From Propionibacteriaceae bacterium (GTDB lineage: Bacteria > Actinomycetota > Actinomycetes > Propionibacteriales > Propionibacteriaceae): DNA of 45,704 bases. The translations under genes were made by a program, and so were the position numbers. Where the stretch lies: positions 1 through 45,704 of the forward strand of contig JAOPXN010000112.1 in the NCBI GenBank assembly GCA_025965155.1. The letters run 5' to 3'. Shown piece by piece: positions 26,324 to 33,937 of the stretch (positions are counted from its first letter, which is position 1; each line of letters begins with the position of its first letter). The notes beneath the pieces are model-generated. The model saw nothing but the letters and a program-made list of their open reading frames with translations, was not told the origin of the DNA and did not search any database.

Positions 26324-26554
26324 ATGGCTGGCGGCAAGCAGAATCGCAAGGGAATCAAGAAACTAGAGAAAGACATCAGCAAGGCCCTCCAGAAGGCAAT
26401 CGACCGCACCGTCAAGGCAGTCGGCGGTAAACGGGTTGGCAAAGTCACACGTCGGCTGGAGAAGGAGATCCGCAAGCGGACCCTTGCTGTCGTTGACGTC
26501 AAGCGTCTTGCTGATGGGATCTCCGGAGGCAAGCACCCGAAGGCCGGCAGGTAG
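26324..26554 (+). CDS. Small lysine-rich protein, hypothetical
   Basis: A 76-residue, highly basic, helix-rich protein (GIKKLEKDISKALQKAIDRT, ending GISGGKHPKAGR). The composition suggests nucleic-acid or polyanion contact, but I see no known motif. The ATG has no ribosome binding site, but a TAGTGT -10-like box lies at 26312-26317, six bases before it, so the message may be leaderless. A strong hairpin terminator follows, which supports a real gene. Confidence 0.6.
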   Translation: MAGGKQNRKGIKKLEKDISKALQKAIDRTVKAVGGKRVGKVTRRLEKEIRKRTLAVVDVKRLADGISGGKHPKAGR

Positions 26555-26557
26555 TTG

Positions 26558-26590
26558 GCGGAGGGACCCCGCTGGTCGTGGTCCCTCCGC
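26558..26590 (+). terminator. Terminator hairpin after the small basic protein
   Basis: GCGGAGGGACC (26558-26568) and GGTCCCTCCGC (26580-26590) form a perfect 11-bp stem with an 11-base loop, three bases after the stop codon. It looks like a typical GC-rich terminator without a T-run. Confidence 0.75.
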
Positions 26591-26765
26591 TGCCCGGGCT
26601 CTGGCCTGGCGTCTGCCGGAGTTTCGGGGGGTATGGCCTTCGCATCGAGCTGCACGCAGTCTCTCCGGGGACATCGGTCGGTGCGGCTAGACAAGGTTTC
26701 GACAGTCATGACCCACCCCACGCCCGCGCGCGGTTGGTTGGTTACCCTCTTCGGCTCCCCCGCTG

Positions 26766-27335
26766 TTATTCCGGCACGGGGACGGTCGCCGAAACGGCGC
26801 GGCGAACCCTCCATCCGGCGATCAGCAGCAACACACCGGCAATGAGACCGTAAACGCCGAGCAGTTGCGCTAGGGCAAGGGCGCCGATGTCGGGTCGAAG
26901 GAAGATCAACAGTCCGGCGATCACCGAGAGGGCACCGACGAGGATCAACAGCCACTCGCCGGTCATTTCCTTGCGCAGCCGGATCGCCGCGCCGATCTCG
27001 CTGGCACCGGTGAGCACAGCCCATGCGCCTGCCCACAGGGCCAGCACGATAACGGTGATGTCGGGCCAGATGAGTGTCCCGATGCCGGCAGCAATACCGA
27101 TCAGACCGGCTACGACGAAAAGCACCCGCCGACCGCGGTCGAACTGGCCGGCCTGGTTCTTTCCCCGGATACCGCTGACGACCAGTCCAGCACCGTCGAT
27201 CAACACATAGACCCCGAACACGATGGCCAGCGCCACCGCGGTCAGCCCCGGCCAGATGAGCGCGACGATTCCGAACAAGATCGCGAGTATGCCCCGCAGA
27301 ATAAGCAGCCAGGACAGCGAACGACCGAGGTCCAT
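26766..27335 (-). CDS. HdeD/DUF308-family membrane protein
   Basis: A 189-residue integral membrane protein with about six hydrophobic helices, starting MDLGRSLSWLLILRGILAIL. It matches the HdeD/DUF308 acid-resistance membrane family (GVYVLIDGAGLVVSGI; LIWPDITVIVLALWAGAWAV; LTGASEIGAAIRLRKE). HdeD is induced by acid stress in enterobacteria; in actinobacteria the role is less clear. The start ATG has no ribosome binding site but lies six bases behind TAGCGT on the minus strand, so it may be leaderless. Confidence 0.87.
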   Translation of the reverse strand: MDLGRSLSWLLILRGILAILFGIVALIWPGLTAVALAIVFGVYVLIDGAGLVVSGIRGKNQAGQFDRGRRVLFVVAGLIGIAAGIGTLIWPDITVIVLALWAGAWAVLTGASEIGAAIRLRKEMTGEWLLILVGALSVIAGLLIFLRPDIGALALAQLLGVYGLIAGVLLLIAGWRVRRAVSATVPVPE

Positions 27336-27581
27336 GTGTCCACGCTACGCCGGCCCCTGACAGATGTACCTTGGGAGAAATACCGATGTATGCCTGCGCG
27401 ACCTGCGCGCCATGGACTGCGGTGCTCTCCTCGGAGGCGGCGAAGCAAACCCTGCCCGTGCCGGGGACCCGACAGCGGGTCCAGTTATCGAGCGCTCGTC
27501 GTTGAGGTTCGACCCGAACACCGGCGTGTTCGCGGCACCCGTGAACATGAGCGGTCGAAAAACGGACTGCGTGGGCACCGC

Positions 27582-28259
27582 TTAGCTGTTCTGTCGGCTG
27601 CGGGCGCGGCGGGCCAGCTCACGCGCTTGTCGCAGCGGCTCAGGCGTGCGTCGCACGCGGGTCGACTGCGTAACCACATCGACCGCCGTGGCTAGACCGA
27701 TCCGCCAGCCGGGATGTACCGCTAGTGGCCGGAGATCCGGTTGGGTACGCAGCCAGCAGCCGACGACTGCGTTGCCGATGCGCAGTGGACTGGTCGCACC
27801 TCGCTGGCTGCTCGGCCATTCACCGTGGCCGGCGAGTGGCCGGTGCGTGACGCCGATGGTGGGAATGTCGAGCTCGGCGCCCAGATGCAGAGCAAGGCCA
27901 GCTCTCCGCGGATGATCATGGGCAGTGGCGTCCAGCAGCAGGACATCGAGCCGTACGGAGAGCGTACGTACGGCGGTCTCCATCAGGGGACCCAGCCGCA
28001 GCGCCATCAGGCCAGGCAGGTACGGCGCGGTGGCGGTGCCCTTGACGACTCGCTGCTCAATCACTCTGCCCTGACGCATCGCTATCGCGGCGCACCAGGC
28101 CGGGTCGTGATCCGTGCCAGGCCCGGAGACACCTCGGGGTAGGCACACCCAGCAGCCGCCGATGGTCGCGGTGCTTGAATCGAGTGCCACCGGGTCAGGT
28201 GCCGTGAGGGCCAACTCCTTCTGGAAGGCGACCAGGGAGTCAGCGTCTGTGGGCCACAT
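27582..28259 (-). CDS. Endonuclease V homologue with altered catalytic residues
   Basis: The fold is that of endonuclease V, which cleaves DNA near deoxyinosine. The wedge motif PYLPGLMALR, the DVLLLDATAHDHPRR region, HLGAELDIPTIGV and a C-terminal VHPGWRIGLATAVDVV are all recognisable. Several residues known to be essential in the bacterial enzyme are changed: D27 and D110 remain, Y80 remains, but the catalytic glutamate position is L89, the conserved lysine in the GVAK motif is H139, and the histidine of the GHRIS motif is W185. Loss of nuclease activity, or a different activity, is likely. I start at 28259 (MWPTDADS); the longer frame begins at 28289. It is convergent with no gene and divergent from the VOC gene. 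Confidence 0.8.
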   Translation of the reverse strand: MWPTDADSLVAFQKELALTAPDPVALDSSTATIGGCWVCLPRGVSGPGTDHDPAWCAAIAMRQGRVIEQRVVKGTATAPYLPGLMALRLGPLMETAVRTLSVRLDVLLLDATAHDHPRRAGLALHLGAELDIPTIGVTHRPLAGHGEWPSSQRGATSPLRIGNAVVGCWLRTQPDLRPLAVHPGWRIGLATAVDVVTQSTRVRRTPEPLRQARELARRARSRQNS

Positions 28260-28361
28260 GATCCATCTTGCCGGGGTTCGATGGGGCAATCCAGAAGTTC
28301 AGGTACCGAGCCCCAGCGGTGGCCGTCGGCGGTACGCGGCAGGCCGTGGAAGCATGGCTGC

Positions 28362-28724
28362 ATGAGGATCGCCCGACAGATTGTCGTCTTCGACGCCGCC
28401 GACCTGACTACCGAGAGCACGTTCTGGGCCGGACTGCTTGGTGGCACAGTCGAGGCGGAGGACGACTGGCACAGTGTCTCCGTCGACGGTCAACCACGGG
28501 TGGGGATTCAGCTCGCGCCGAATCATATTCCGCCCGAGTGGCCGGACGGGACGCCGCAACAGATCCACCTCGACCTGTATGTCGACGACGTGACGGCCGC
28601 CCATGATGAGGTTATATCGCTGGGTGCCCGGCTACTGCAGCCGGCGGACGACATCGACTCTACCGAGGGCTTCCAGGTCTACGCGGACCCCGCTGGGCAT
28701 CCGTTCTGCCTCTGCTGGGGGTGA
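28362..28724 (+). CDS. VOC-family (glyoxalase-like) protein
   Basis: A 120-residue protein of the vicinal oxygen chelate fold (MRIARQIVVFDAADLTTEST; FWAGLLGGTVEAEDDW; IHLDLYVDDV; QVYADPAGHPFCLCWG). Such proteins bind metals or small ligands; members include glyoxalases, dioxygenases and resistance proteins, and many are of unknown use. The ATG at 28362 fits the fold's N-terminal strand; the longer frame (28281) overlaps the divergent endonuclease V homologue. Function undetermined. Confidence 0.8.
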   Translation: MRIARQIVVFDAADLTTESTFWAGLLGGTVEAEDDWHSVSVDGQPRVGIQLAPNHIPPEWPDGTPQQIHLDLYVDDVTAAHDEVISLGARLLQPADDIDSTEGFQVYADPAGHPFCLCWG

Positions 28725-28779
28725 CCTGCCCGGCCCTAACAAGGAGGCGAAACTCCCGGGGCAACTCGAAGGAGAGCAC

Positions 28780-29457
28780 CTACTTGTGGAGCGGCTCAAT
28801 GCCCAGATACCGGTCCAGGACTTGGATCGCCAGCTCAATAACGACGTCTAGAGTGCCGGGCTCTTCGAACAGGTGGGTTGCGCCGGGCACAACAGCGGTC
28901 ACTGTGTTGCCAGCCAGCTGAGTTGCTGCCTGCTCGTTGAGGCGGAGCACCTCGGGGTCGTTCCCGCCGACGATCAGAAGCGTCGGGGCATGGACCCGGG
29001 CCAGAGCGTCCTCCGCGAGATCGGGTCGTCCGCCGCGGGAGATGACGAGATGTACGCGCTCCGGCCGGTCGGCGGCGGTGATCAGGGCGGCGGCGGCGCC
29101 GGTACTGGCACCGAAGGTGGCCACAGGTAGCCGTGCTGCGCTCGGCTGGCTGGCCAGCCAGTCGACAGCGCCGGTGAGCCGTGCGGCGAGGCGGGGGATA
29201 TCGAAGCGGAACTCTCGAGTGCGAACATCGATCGCCTCCTCCCTGTCGGTTAGCAGGTCCATCAGCAAGGTGGCATACCCGGCCTGCTGCAGCGCAGCGG
29301 CGACGCGGCGGTTGCGTGTGCTGTGGCGGCTACTGCCACTGCCGTGGGCGAAGACCACAAGCCCACGACATCCATCAGGAACGGTGAGGTCACCGGGGAG
29401 AATGGCGCCGTCAGCCGGCACGAGCACGGCGCGCTCTGCGGACTCATCACCGGTCAT
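28780..29457 (-). CDS. Alpha/beta hydrolase (dienelactone hydrolase-like)
   Basis: A 225-residue alpha/beta hydrolase. An oxyanion-type segment GLVVFAHGSGSSRHSTRNR lies near residue 35, and the nucleophile elbow is in VATFGASTGAAAAL (serine in GAST). An acid residue lies in VGGNDPEVL, and the final histidine in VPGATHLFEEPG. The set fits the small-hydrolase/DLH-like family; the substrate is unknown. I start at 29457 (MTGDESAE); the frame extends to 29577 but those codons overlap the divergent side and look non-coding. It stands next to the PCD/VOC fusion gene on the same strand, 56 bases away. Confidence 0.82.
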   Translation of the reverse strand: MTGDESAERAVLVPADGAILPGDLTVPDGCRGLVVFAHGSGSSRHSTRNRRVAAALQQAGYATLLMDLLTDREEAIDVRTREFRFDIPRLAARLTGAVDWLASQPSAARLPVATFGASTGAAAALITAADRPERVHLVISRGGRPDLAEDALARVHAPTLLIVGGNDPEVLRLNEQAATQLAGNTVTAVVPGATHLFEEPGTLDVVIELAIQVLDRYLGIEPLHK

Positions 29458-29513
29458 AGGACCAGTGTCGGCTTGCAGCGACCAATGTTCCAGCCGCGTC
29501 CGCGAGAGGTCTG

Positions 29514-30164
29514 TTAGTCGCGGCCCATCCAGGTGGCGACGTCCGCCTCGTTGCCCTCGGGATCGGCTAGCACCCACCAGGCCGGGGCATACCGGTCCGT
29601 CACGAGGTGGCCGCCGGCGCCCAGCGCAGCAGCTACCCGGGCCTCGGCCTGGTCGTGTGGCACTGAGATGTCGATGTGGATCCGGTTACGCTGCCGGCGG
29701 GGCACCTCCATGTCCTGGAACCAGAACGACGGTCCGCGGCCGCGCGGGTCCACCAGATCCTCGGCGCCCATCTCCCGGTAGTTGAGCACGGCGCGCCAAA
29801 AAGGCATCACCTCCGGGCTGACCAGTGCGTCGATCGCGACCTGGACAGTCTGTACGGCGCCCGGGTCGGCGGTTAGGTTCATCCGGCGCGCCACCGCCGA
29901 GATCAGCTCGGCCAGAGCTACGTCTCGCTCGGTCAGCCCTTCGACCTCGTGCGTCACCAGACGCACCGTCACGCCGTCGTACCGCAGGTCGATCTCGGGG
30001 TGATGGCCGGCGACGTCGGCAATATCGCCGATGGCGTCCACGAGAGCGACCCCGGTGGCGAATGACCCGGTGCGATAGTGCGCACACGCGCCCTCGAACA
30101 CGACCCGCCAGCCCTCAATGCCAACAGCATCGTGGAACTGGCGCGGTGTGATTCGTTCAGTCAT
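29514..30164 (-). CDS. Pterin-4a-carbinolamine dehydratase domain fused to VOC domain
   Basis: A 216-residue fusion. Residues 1-95 match the pterin-4a-carbinolamine dehydratase (PCD/DCoH) fold, with GWRVVFEGACAHYRTGSF, AGHHPEIDLRYDGVTVRLVT and LTERDVALAELISAVA; the histidine pair of the active site is in AGHHPEID. Residues 105-216 resemble a VOC/glyoxalase-like domain (VMPFWRAVLNYRE, RNRIHIDISVPHDQAEARV, YAPAWWVLADPEGNEADVA). PCD recycles the pterin cofactor of aromatic amino-acid hydroxylases, but no such gene is nearby. The combination is known in actinobacterial annotations; its role is not established. I start at 30164 (MTERITPRQ). Confidence 0.8.
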   Translation of the reverse strand: MTERITPRQFHDAVGIEGWRVVFEGACAHYRTGSFATGVALVDAIGDIADVAGHHPEIDLRYDGVTVRLVTHEVEGLTERDVALAELISAVARRMNLTADPGAVQTVQVAIDALVSPEVMPFWRAVLNYREMGAEDLVDPRGRGPSFWFQDMEVPRRQRNRIHIDISVPHDQAEARVAAALGAGGHLVTDRYAPAWWVLADPEGNEADVATWMGRD

Positions 30165-30246
30165 GACCTCAACGTAACGCTGAGAGCGCGGGTCTCCGCT
30201 TGCCAACGCCGATGTCCTCGACGGGTAGGTTGCCATCTGCGCGATA

Positions 30247-30258
30247 ACGATATATCGT
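30247..30258. promoter_or_regulatory. Palindromic PadR-type operator
   Basis: ACGATATATCGT is a perfect 12-bp palindrome, 25 bases upstream of the padR start codon. GATATATC cores are typical of actinobacterial PadR operators, so the regulator probably represses its own operon here. Confidence 0.7.
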
Positions 30259-30283
30259 GTGCGTATCGACAAAGGAGAGAACC

Positions 30284-30913
30284 TTGAGAAGACATGACAG
30301 CCGAAGCTTTTCGGAAGAGCACGAGCACGGACGTCGTAGAGGTCCGGAGGGACCGCCCGAGCGGCATCCCGACGAGGATCAGCACCACGCCCGCGGTCAC
30401 CATGGCCCGCGTGGACGCGGTGGGCCCGGCGGCCGCGGCGGCGGACGTGGTCGGAGGCGCGCCCAGCGCGGAGACGTGCGGACCGCGATCCTGCTGCTGC
30501 TGGCCGACCAACCCATGCATGGCTATCAGCTGATGCAGGCCATGAGCGACCGGACCAACGGTGCTTGGCGTCCGAGTCCTGGAGCGGTGTACCCGACACT
30601 TGACCAGCTCGAAGACGAAGGCCTAGCCACTATCCATCAGGAAGGCGGCCGGCGACTGGTCACCCTCACACCAGAAGGACACGCCCACCTCGCCGAACAC
30701 GGGGCCGAGCTGAGCGACCCCTTCGCCGAGTTTGCCGACGGCACCGCCGGGCCCGATCTGCGGGAGCCCCTGGACGAACTTCGGGTGGCGGCCCGACTGA
30801 TCGGGTTCAGCGGCAATACCGCTCAGGTTGAGGCGGCGGCTCAGGTCCTGGCCAAGGCCCGCCGATCGTTGTACCTCATTCTGGCCGGGGAGTCAGAGGG
30901 TGCAGATGAATGA
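30284..30913 (+). CDS. PadR-family regulator with a His/Arg/Gly-rich N-terminal tail
   Basis: A 209-residue transcription factor. The C-terminal part holds the PadR winged helix-turn-helix (AILLLLADQPMHGYQLMQAM, then SPGAVYPTLDQLEDEGLAT) and a helical dimerisation region. The first 60 residues are unusual: a low-complexity tail rich in His, Arg, Gly and Pro (EEHEHGRRRGPEG, DEDQHHARGHHGPRGRGG). It could contribute non-specific DNA or metal binding. The start is TTG at 30284, preceded by AAAGGAGAG; a GTG at 30257 would overlap the operator. The TGA overlaps the DUF2218 start by eight bases. Probably autoregulated through the palindrome at 30247-30258. Confidence 0.88.
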   Translation: MRRHDSRSFSEEHEHGRRRGPEGPPERHPDEDQHHARGHHGPRGRGGPGGRGGGRGRRRAQRGDVRTAILLLLADQPMHGYQLMQAMSDRTNGAWRPSPGAVYPTLDQLEDEGLATIHQEGGRRLVTLTPEGHAHLAEHGAELSDPFAEFADGTAGPDLREPLDELRVAARLIGFSGNTAQVEAAAQVLAKARRSLYLILAGESEGADE

Positions 30914-31202
30914 CGAACTGAGCGCCTCCGCCGTCGTACCGACCGGTTCGGCCGGTCGCTACGTGAAGCAGCTCGTCGCACATCTCGGGCACAAAGCCGA
31001 GGTGCGATCAGAGCCCGAAGGTCAGCGGCTGCTGTTCAGCACGGGCAGCTGTCTGCTGGTGAGTGGCAACGATGCTGTACGGCTCCACGCCACCGCCGGA
31101 ACCCTGGAGGATCTACAGCACGTCGAGAACATAGTCGGCGGCCACCTCGAACGGTTCGGCCACCGCGACCAACTTGCCGTCGCCTGGCAGCACCCGTCCT
31201 GA
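30906..31202 (+). CDS. DUF2218-family protein
   Basis: A 98-residue protein that matches the DUF2218 family (RYVKQLVAHLGHKAEVRSEP; ending FGHRDQLAVAWQHPS), small proteins frequently found in actinobacterial iron or siderophore contexts. It overlaps the PadR gene by eight bases, so the two are co-transcribed and probably translationally coupled. The start ATG at 30906 is preceded by GGGAGTCAGAGGG. The function is unknown; the PadR pairing and the histidines in the C-terminal third are compatible with metal-related regulation. Confidence 0.82.
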   Translation: MNDELSASAVVPTGSAGRYVKQLVAHLGHKAEVRSEPEGQRLLFSTGSCLLVSGNDAVRLHATAGTLEDLQHVENIVGGHLERFGHRDQLAVAWQHPS

Positions 31203-31312
31203 ACTCAGGGCGGCAGCTTGTACAACACCTGAACACGGGCCCGATCGCCGCGGCATCCGATCAGGTCGGCACACCTGCCGAAATGATCAGAGACGTCGTG
31301 CCGTGGCCCTCT

Positions 31313-32062
31313 CTACGCACCATCCCCACACTGTTGGCCCGTGTGGGCTGGGCGGTGGGCGTCTTCTCCGATGGCTCCCGATGGCGGCGCAGTAGCAGGT
31401 GCGCTGGACTGCCTGATGATCAACTGAGGTGCGACCCAGTGAGTTCCACCGTTTTGCTCCCCGTCGATCATGGCCATGAGTAGTTGCGCCGCCACCTTGC
31501 CCGCAGTGCCAAGATTTGGTTCCACGCTGCTGAGCCTCGGTTGCCGTCCCTCGACCATGACGCTCCAGTTGTCGTACCCGACGACCGCGACGTCGTCGGG
31601 TACCCGCCGACCGGCGAGTGTCAGCCCGTCGATGACACCTCGGGCGACCTGGTCGCTGCCGGCGAAGATGGCATCCGTGGAGGCATCGATCTCGACTGCG
31701 ATCCGGGCGGCCTGTCGGCCCCATTCTTCGGTCCAGTTTCCAAAGAGCGTCTTTCCCGCGACGGGCTCGATAGCCGCCGCCGCCAGGGCCTCATGCGCAC
31801 CGTTACTGCGGGCTAGGGCCGACTCGTGACGGGCGGTTCCGGTGACATGTGCAATGTGGCGACGACCCGTGGTGAGGAGGTATTCGACCGCGAGCCGTCC
31901 ACCACCGGCGTTGTCCAGTCGAATGCTGGTATCAGCCGGGTCTGCCGACGGTGTCATCGCGTACACGACCGGCATGCCCTTTGGCACGTTGATGGGCTGT
32001 CGGGCGTCGGCATAGCGGCCTGTCACGATGAACCCGTCGACCTTCCGACCAAAGTCCTGATC
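31313..32062 (-). pseudogene. LacI-family regulator lacking its DNA-binding domain
   Basis: The reading frame contains the LacI-family C-terminal sugar-binding domain: VDGFIVTGRYADARQP, GRLAVEYLLTTGRRHIAHVT, AIFAGSDQVARGVIDGL, DDVAVVGYDN, and LIIRQSSAPA. The N-terminal HTH and hinge are absent. The frame meets a stop (TGA) just upstream of the residues DQDFGRKVDGFIV at about 32062, and the space before it is taken up by the GH127-like gene on the opposite strand. Roughly the first 100 residues of a normal member are missing. It most likely is a truncated remnant of a regulator of the neighbouring glycosidase genes. An alternative is a sugar-binding protein without DNA binding. Confidence 0.7.
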
Positions 32063-32091
32063 CGTACCTCAGAAAGAGAACAGACCCCAAC

Positions 32092-33882
32092 ATGACCTCA
32101 TGGACTGACCGTTACCGCAGTGACCGGCGAAACGCCCCGCCCGCCAAGTTGAAGGCTCTTGGGCTGCAAGGAGCGGTGACCCTTCACGACGGACCGTTCG
32201 CGGATCGGGTCGCCAACGCCCAGGAGACCTATCTGGCAATCCCCGCCGACGACATCCTGCACGGCTTCCGGGCCGAGGCTGACCTGCCGTCCAGCGGGAA
32301 ACCGATGACTGGGTGGGCGAGCCGGACCTCGGCGGCGACCTTTGGCCAGTGGGTGAGCGGGATGGCTCGCCTCTCGGCGGCCGCCGGAAATCCTGATCTT
32401 GCCCAACGAGCTGTGGACCTGCTGAAGGGTTGGGAGGAGACGCTGCCGGCATCCGGCGACACCAAGATGCATGTGTACGGCTGGGAGAAGGCGGTGTGCG
32501 GCCTTGTCGACACCGCACTGTACGTCGGTTACGACGAGGCACTGGACGTCTTGGCCAGGGTCACCGGGTTCGCCGCAGCCAACTTCGATCGGACCCGAGC
32601 CAAGGCGACCCCCGCGGACTTCGCCGGTGACGGGCCGCAACTGATGCTCGAGTGGTACACCCTCGCCGAGAACCTGCACCGGGGCTACCTAGCGGGCGGG
32701 GACCCGTTGCTGCAGGAGTTCGCCACCGTCTGGCATTACGACGACTACTGGTCGCTGTTCGAAGAGGCACCTGCTGCCGGACAGCCGTGGCCCGTTCCGG
32801 TCTGGCTGCACGCGTACAGCCACCTCAACACCTTCGCCAGCGCAGCGGCCGCCTACGAGGTGACCGGTGACGAGCGCCTTCTGACGGTGCTCCGCAACGC
32901 TCACGACTACTTCACCACCACGCAGTGCTACGCCACCGGTGGCTTCGGCCCCAGCGAGTTCACGATGCCCGAAGACGGTTCCTTGGGCCGATCACTCGAG
33001 TGGCGTACCGACACCGCGGAGATCGTCTGCGGATCATGGGCAGCCTTCAAGCTGTGTAGTGCTCTGATGAAGGCGACCGGCGAAGCGAAGTACAGCGACT
33101 GGGTCGAACAGCTCCTGTACTCCGGCCTCGGCGCCACCACACCGGTGACGATTGACGGCGTCACCCCTTACTACCAGGACTACCGGCTAGGTATTAGCAC
33201 CAAGCTTCCGCACTGGGACGCCTGGCCCTGCTGTTCGGGAACCTATGTCCAGGCTGTCTCACAGATTAGTGACCTCATCTACTACACGGCCGATGACGGA
33301 GTATCCGTCGCACTCTTCGTGCCCTCGGAGGTGACCTTTCAGCACGACGGGGCGACAGTCCTCCTCCGCCAGTCGACCGGGTTCCCGGAAGAGGACACCA
33401 CAACTCTGACAGTGAGTCTCGATCGGCCGACCGAGTTCACGCTCCGGGTCCGGGTCCCGCAGTGGACCGAGGGCATGAGCGTTCGACTCAACGGCGAGCC
33501 GGTCCAACTCGCCTGCGTTCCCGGGACCTGGGCTGAGGTTGCGCGTACGTGGACCCATGGTGACACGCTCGAGGTGGCGATTGGCGCCGGACTTCGGGCC
33601 ATCCCCGTGGACCGGTGGCACCCGAACAGAGTCGCCTTCGCACATGGTCCTGTCGTGTTGGCCCAGGACGGTATCTGGACGTCCCCCCTATCAGCGATCA
33701 TGCCGTGGCAGGCCACTGACCTGGATCGGTTGCTGACGCGAACAGGCGAGGGCCTCCACTTCGACGCTCGCCAGGTCGGCACCAACCGGCAGCCGGTGGG
33801 CGGCTTCTTGCCACTGTCGGAGATCCCTGACCGACAGCCGCATCGTGTGTATCTCGACCTGGACCGACCGCGGATCATCTAA
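32092..33882 (+). CDS. GH127-like (DUF1680) glycoside hydrolase, putative beta-L-arabinofuranosidase type
   Basis: A 596-residue glycosidase of the DUF1680/GH127 fold: an (alpha/alpha) barrel followed by beta domains. The metal/catalytic cysteine pair is at C380-C381 in PCCSGTYVQAVSQISDL. An acid with a nearby cysteine lies in TAEIVCGSWAAF (E310, C313). In characterised GH127 the glutamate and cysteine are two apart (ETC), while here they are three apart, so a subfamily with modified geometry is likely. GH127 enzymes release beta-L-arabinofuranose; others of the fold act on different sugars. No signal peptide is present, so it is cytoplasmic and needs an importer. The ATG has only a weak ribosome binding site. 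It pairs with the sialidase-like gene 55 bases on. Confidence 0.75.
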   Translation: MTSWTDRYRSDRRNAPPAKLKALGLQGAVTLHDGPFADRVANAQETYLAIPADDILHGFRAEADLPSSGKPMTGWASRTSAATFGQWVSGMARLSAAAGNPDLAQRAVDLLKGWEETLPASGDTKMHVYGWEKAVCGLVDTALYVGYDEALDVLARVTGFAAANFDRTRAKATPADFAGDGPQLMLEWYTLAENLHRGYLAGGDPLLQEFATVWHYDDYWSLFEEAPAAGQPWPVPVWLHAYSHLNTFASAAAAYEVTGDERLLTVLRNAHDYFTTTQCYATGGFGPSEFTMPEDGSLGRSLEWRTDTAEIVCGSWAAFKLCSALMKATGEAKYSDWVEQLLYSGLGATTPVTIDGVTPYYQDYRLGISTKLPHWDAWPCCSGTYVQAVSQISDLIYYTADDGVSVALFVPSEVTFQHDGATVLLRQSTGFPEEDTTTLTVSLDRPTEFTLRVRVPQWTEGMSVRLNGEPVQLACVPGTWAEVARTWTHGDTLEVAIGAGLRAIPVDRWHPNRVAFAHGPVVLAQDGIWTSPLSAIMPWQATDLDRLLTRTGEGLHFDARQVGTNRQPVGGFLPLSEIPDRQPHRVYLDLDRPRII

Positions 33883-33937
33883 CTGCTGACCCGCGGCTCC
33901 GCGTAGCCCATGCGATTTCTCCATTAGACAGACAGCT

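Noticed and set aside
27364-27585. 73-codon plus-strand frame between HdeD-like and endonuclease V-like genes
   Set aside because: No ribosome binding site, no known motif; the 246-base gap appears non-coding.
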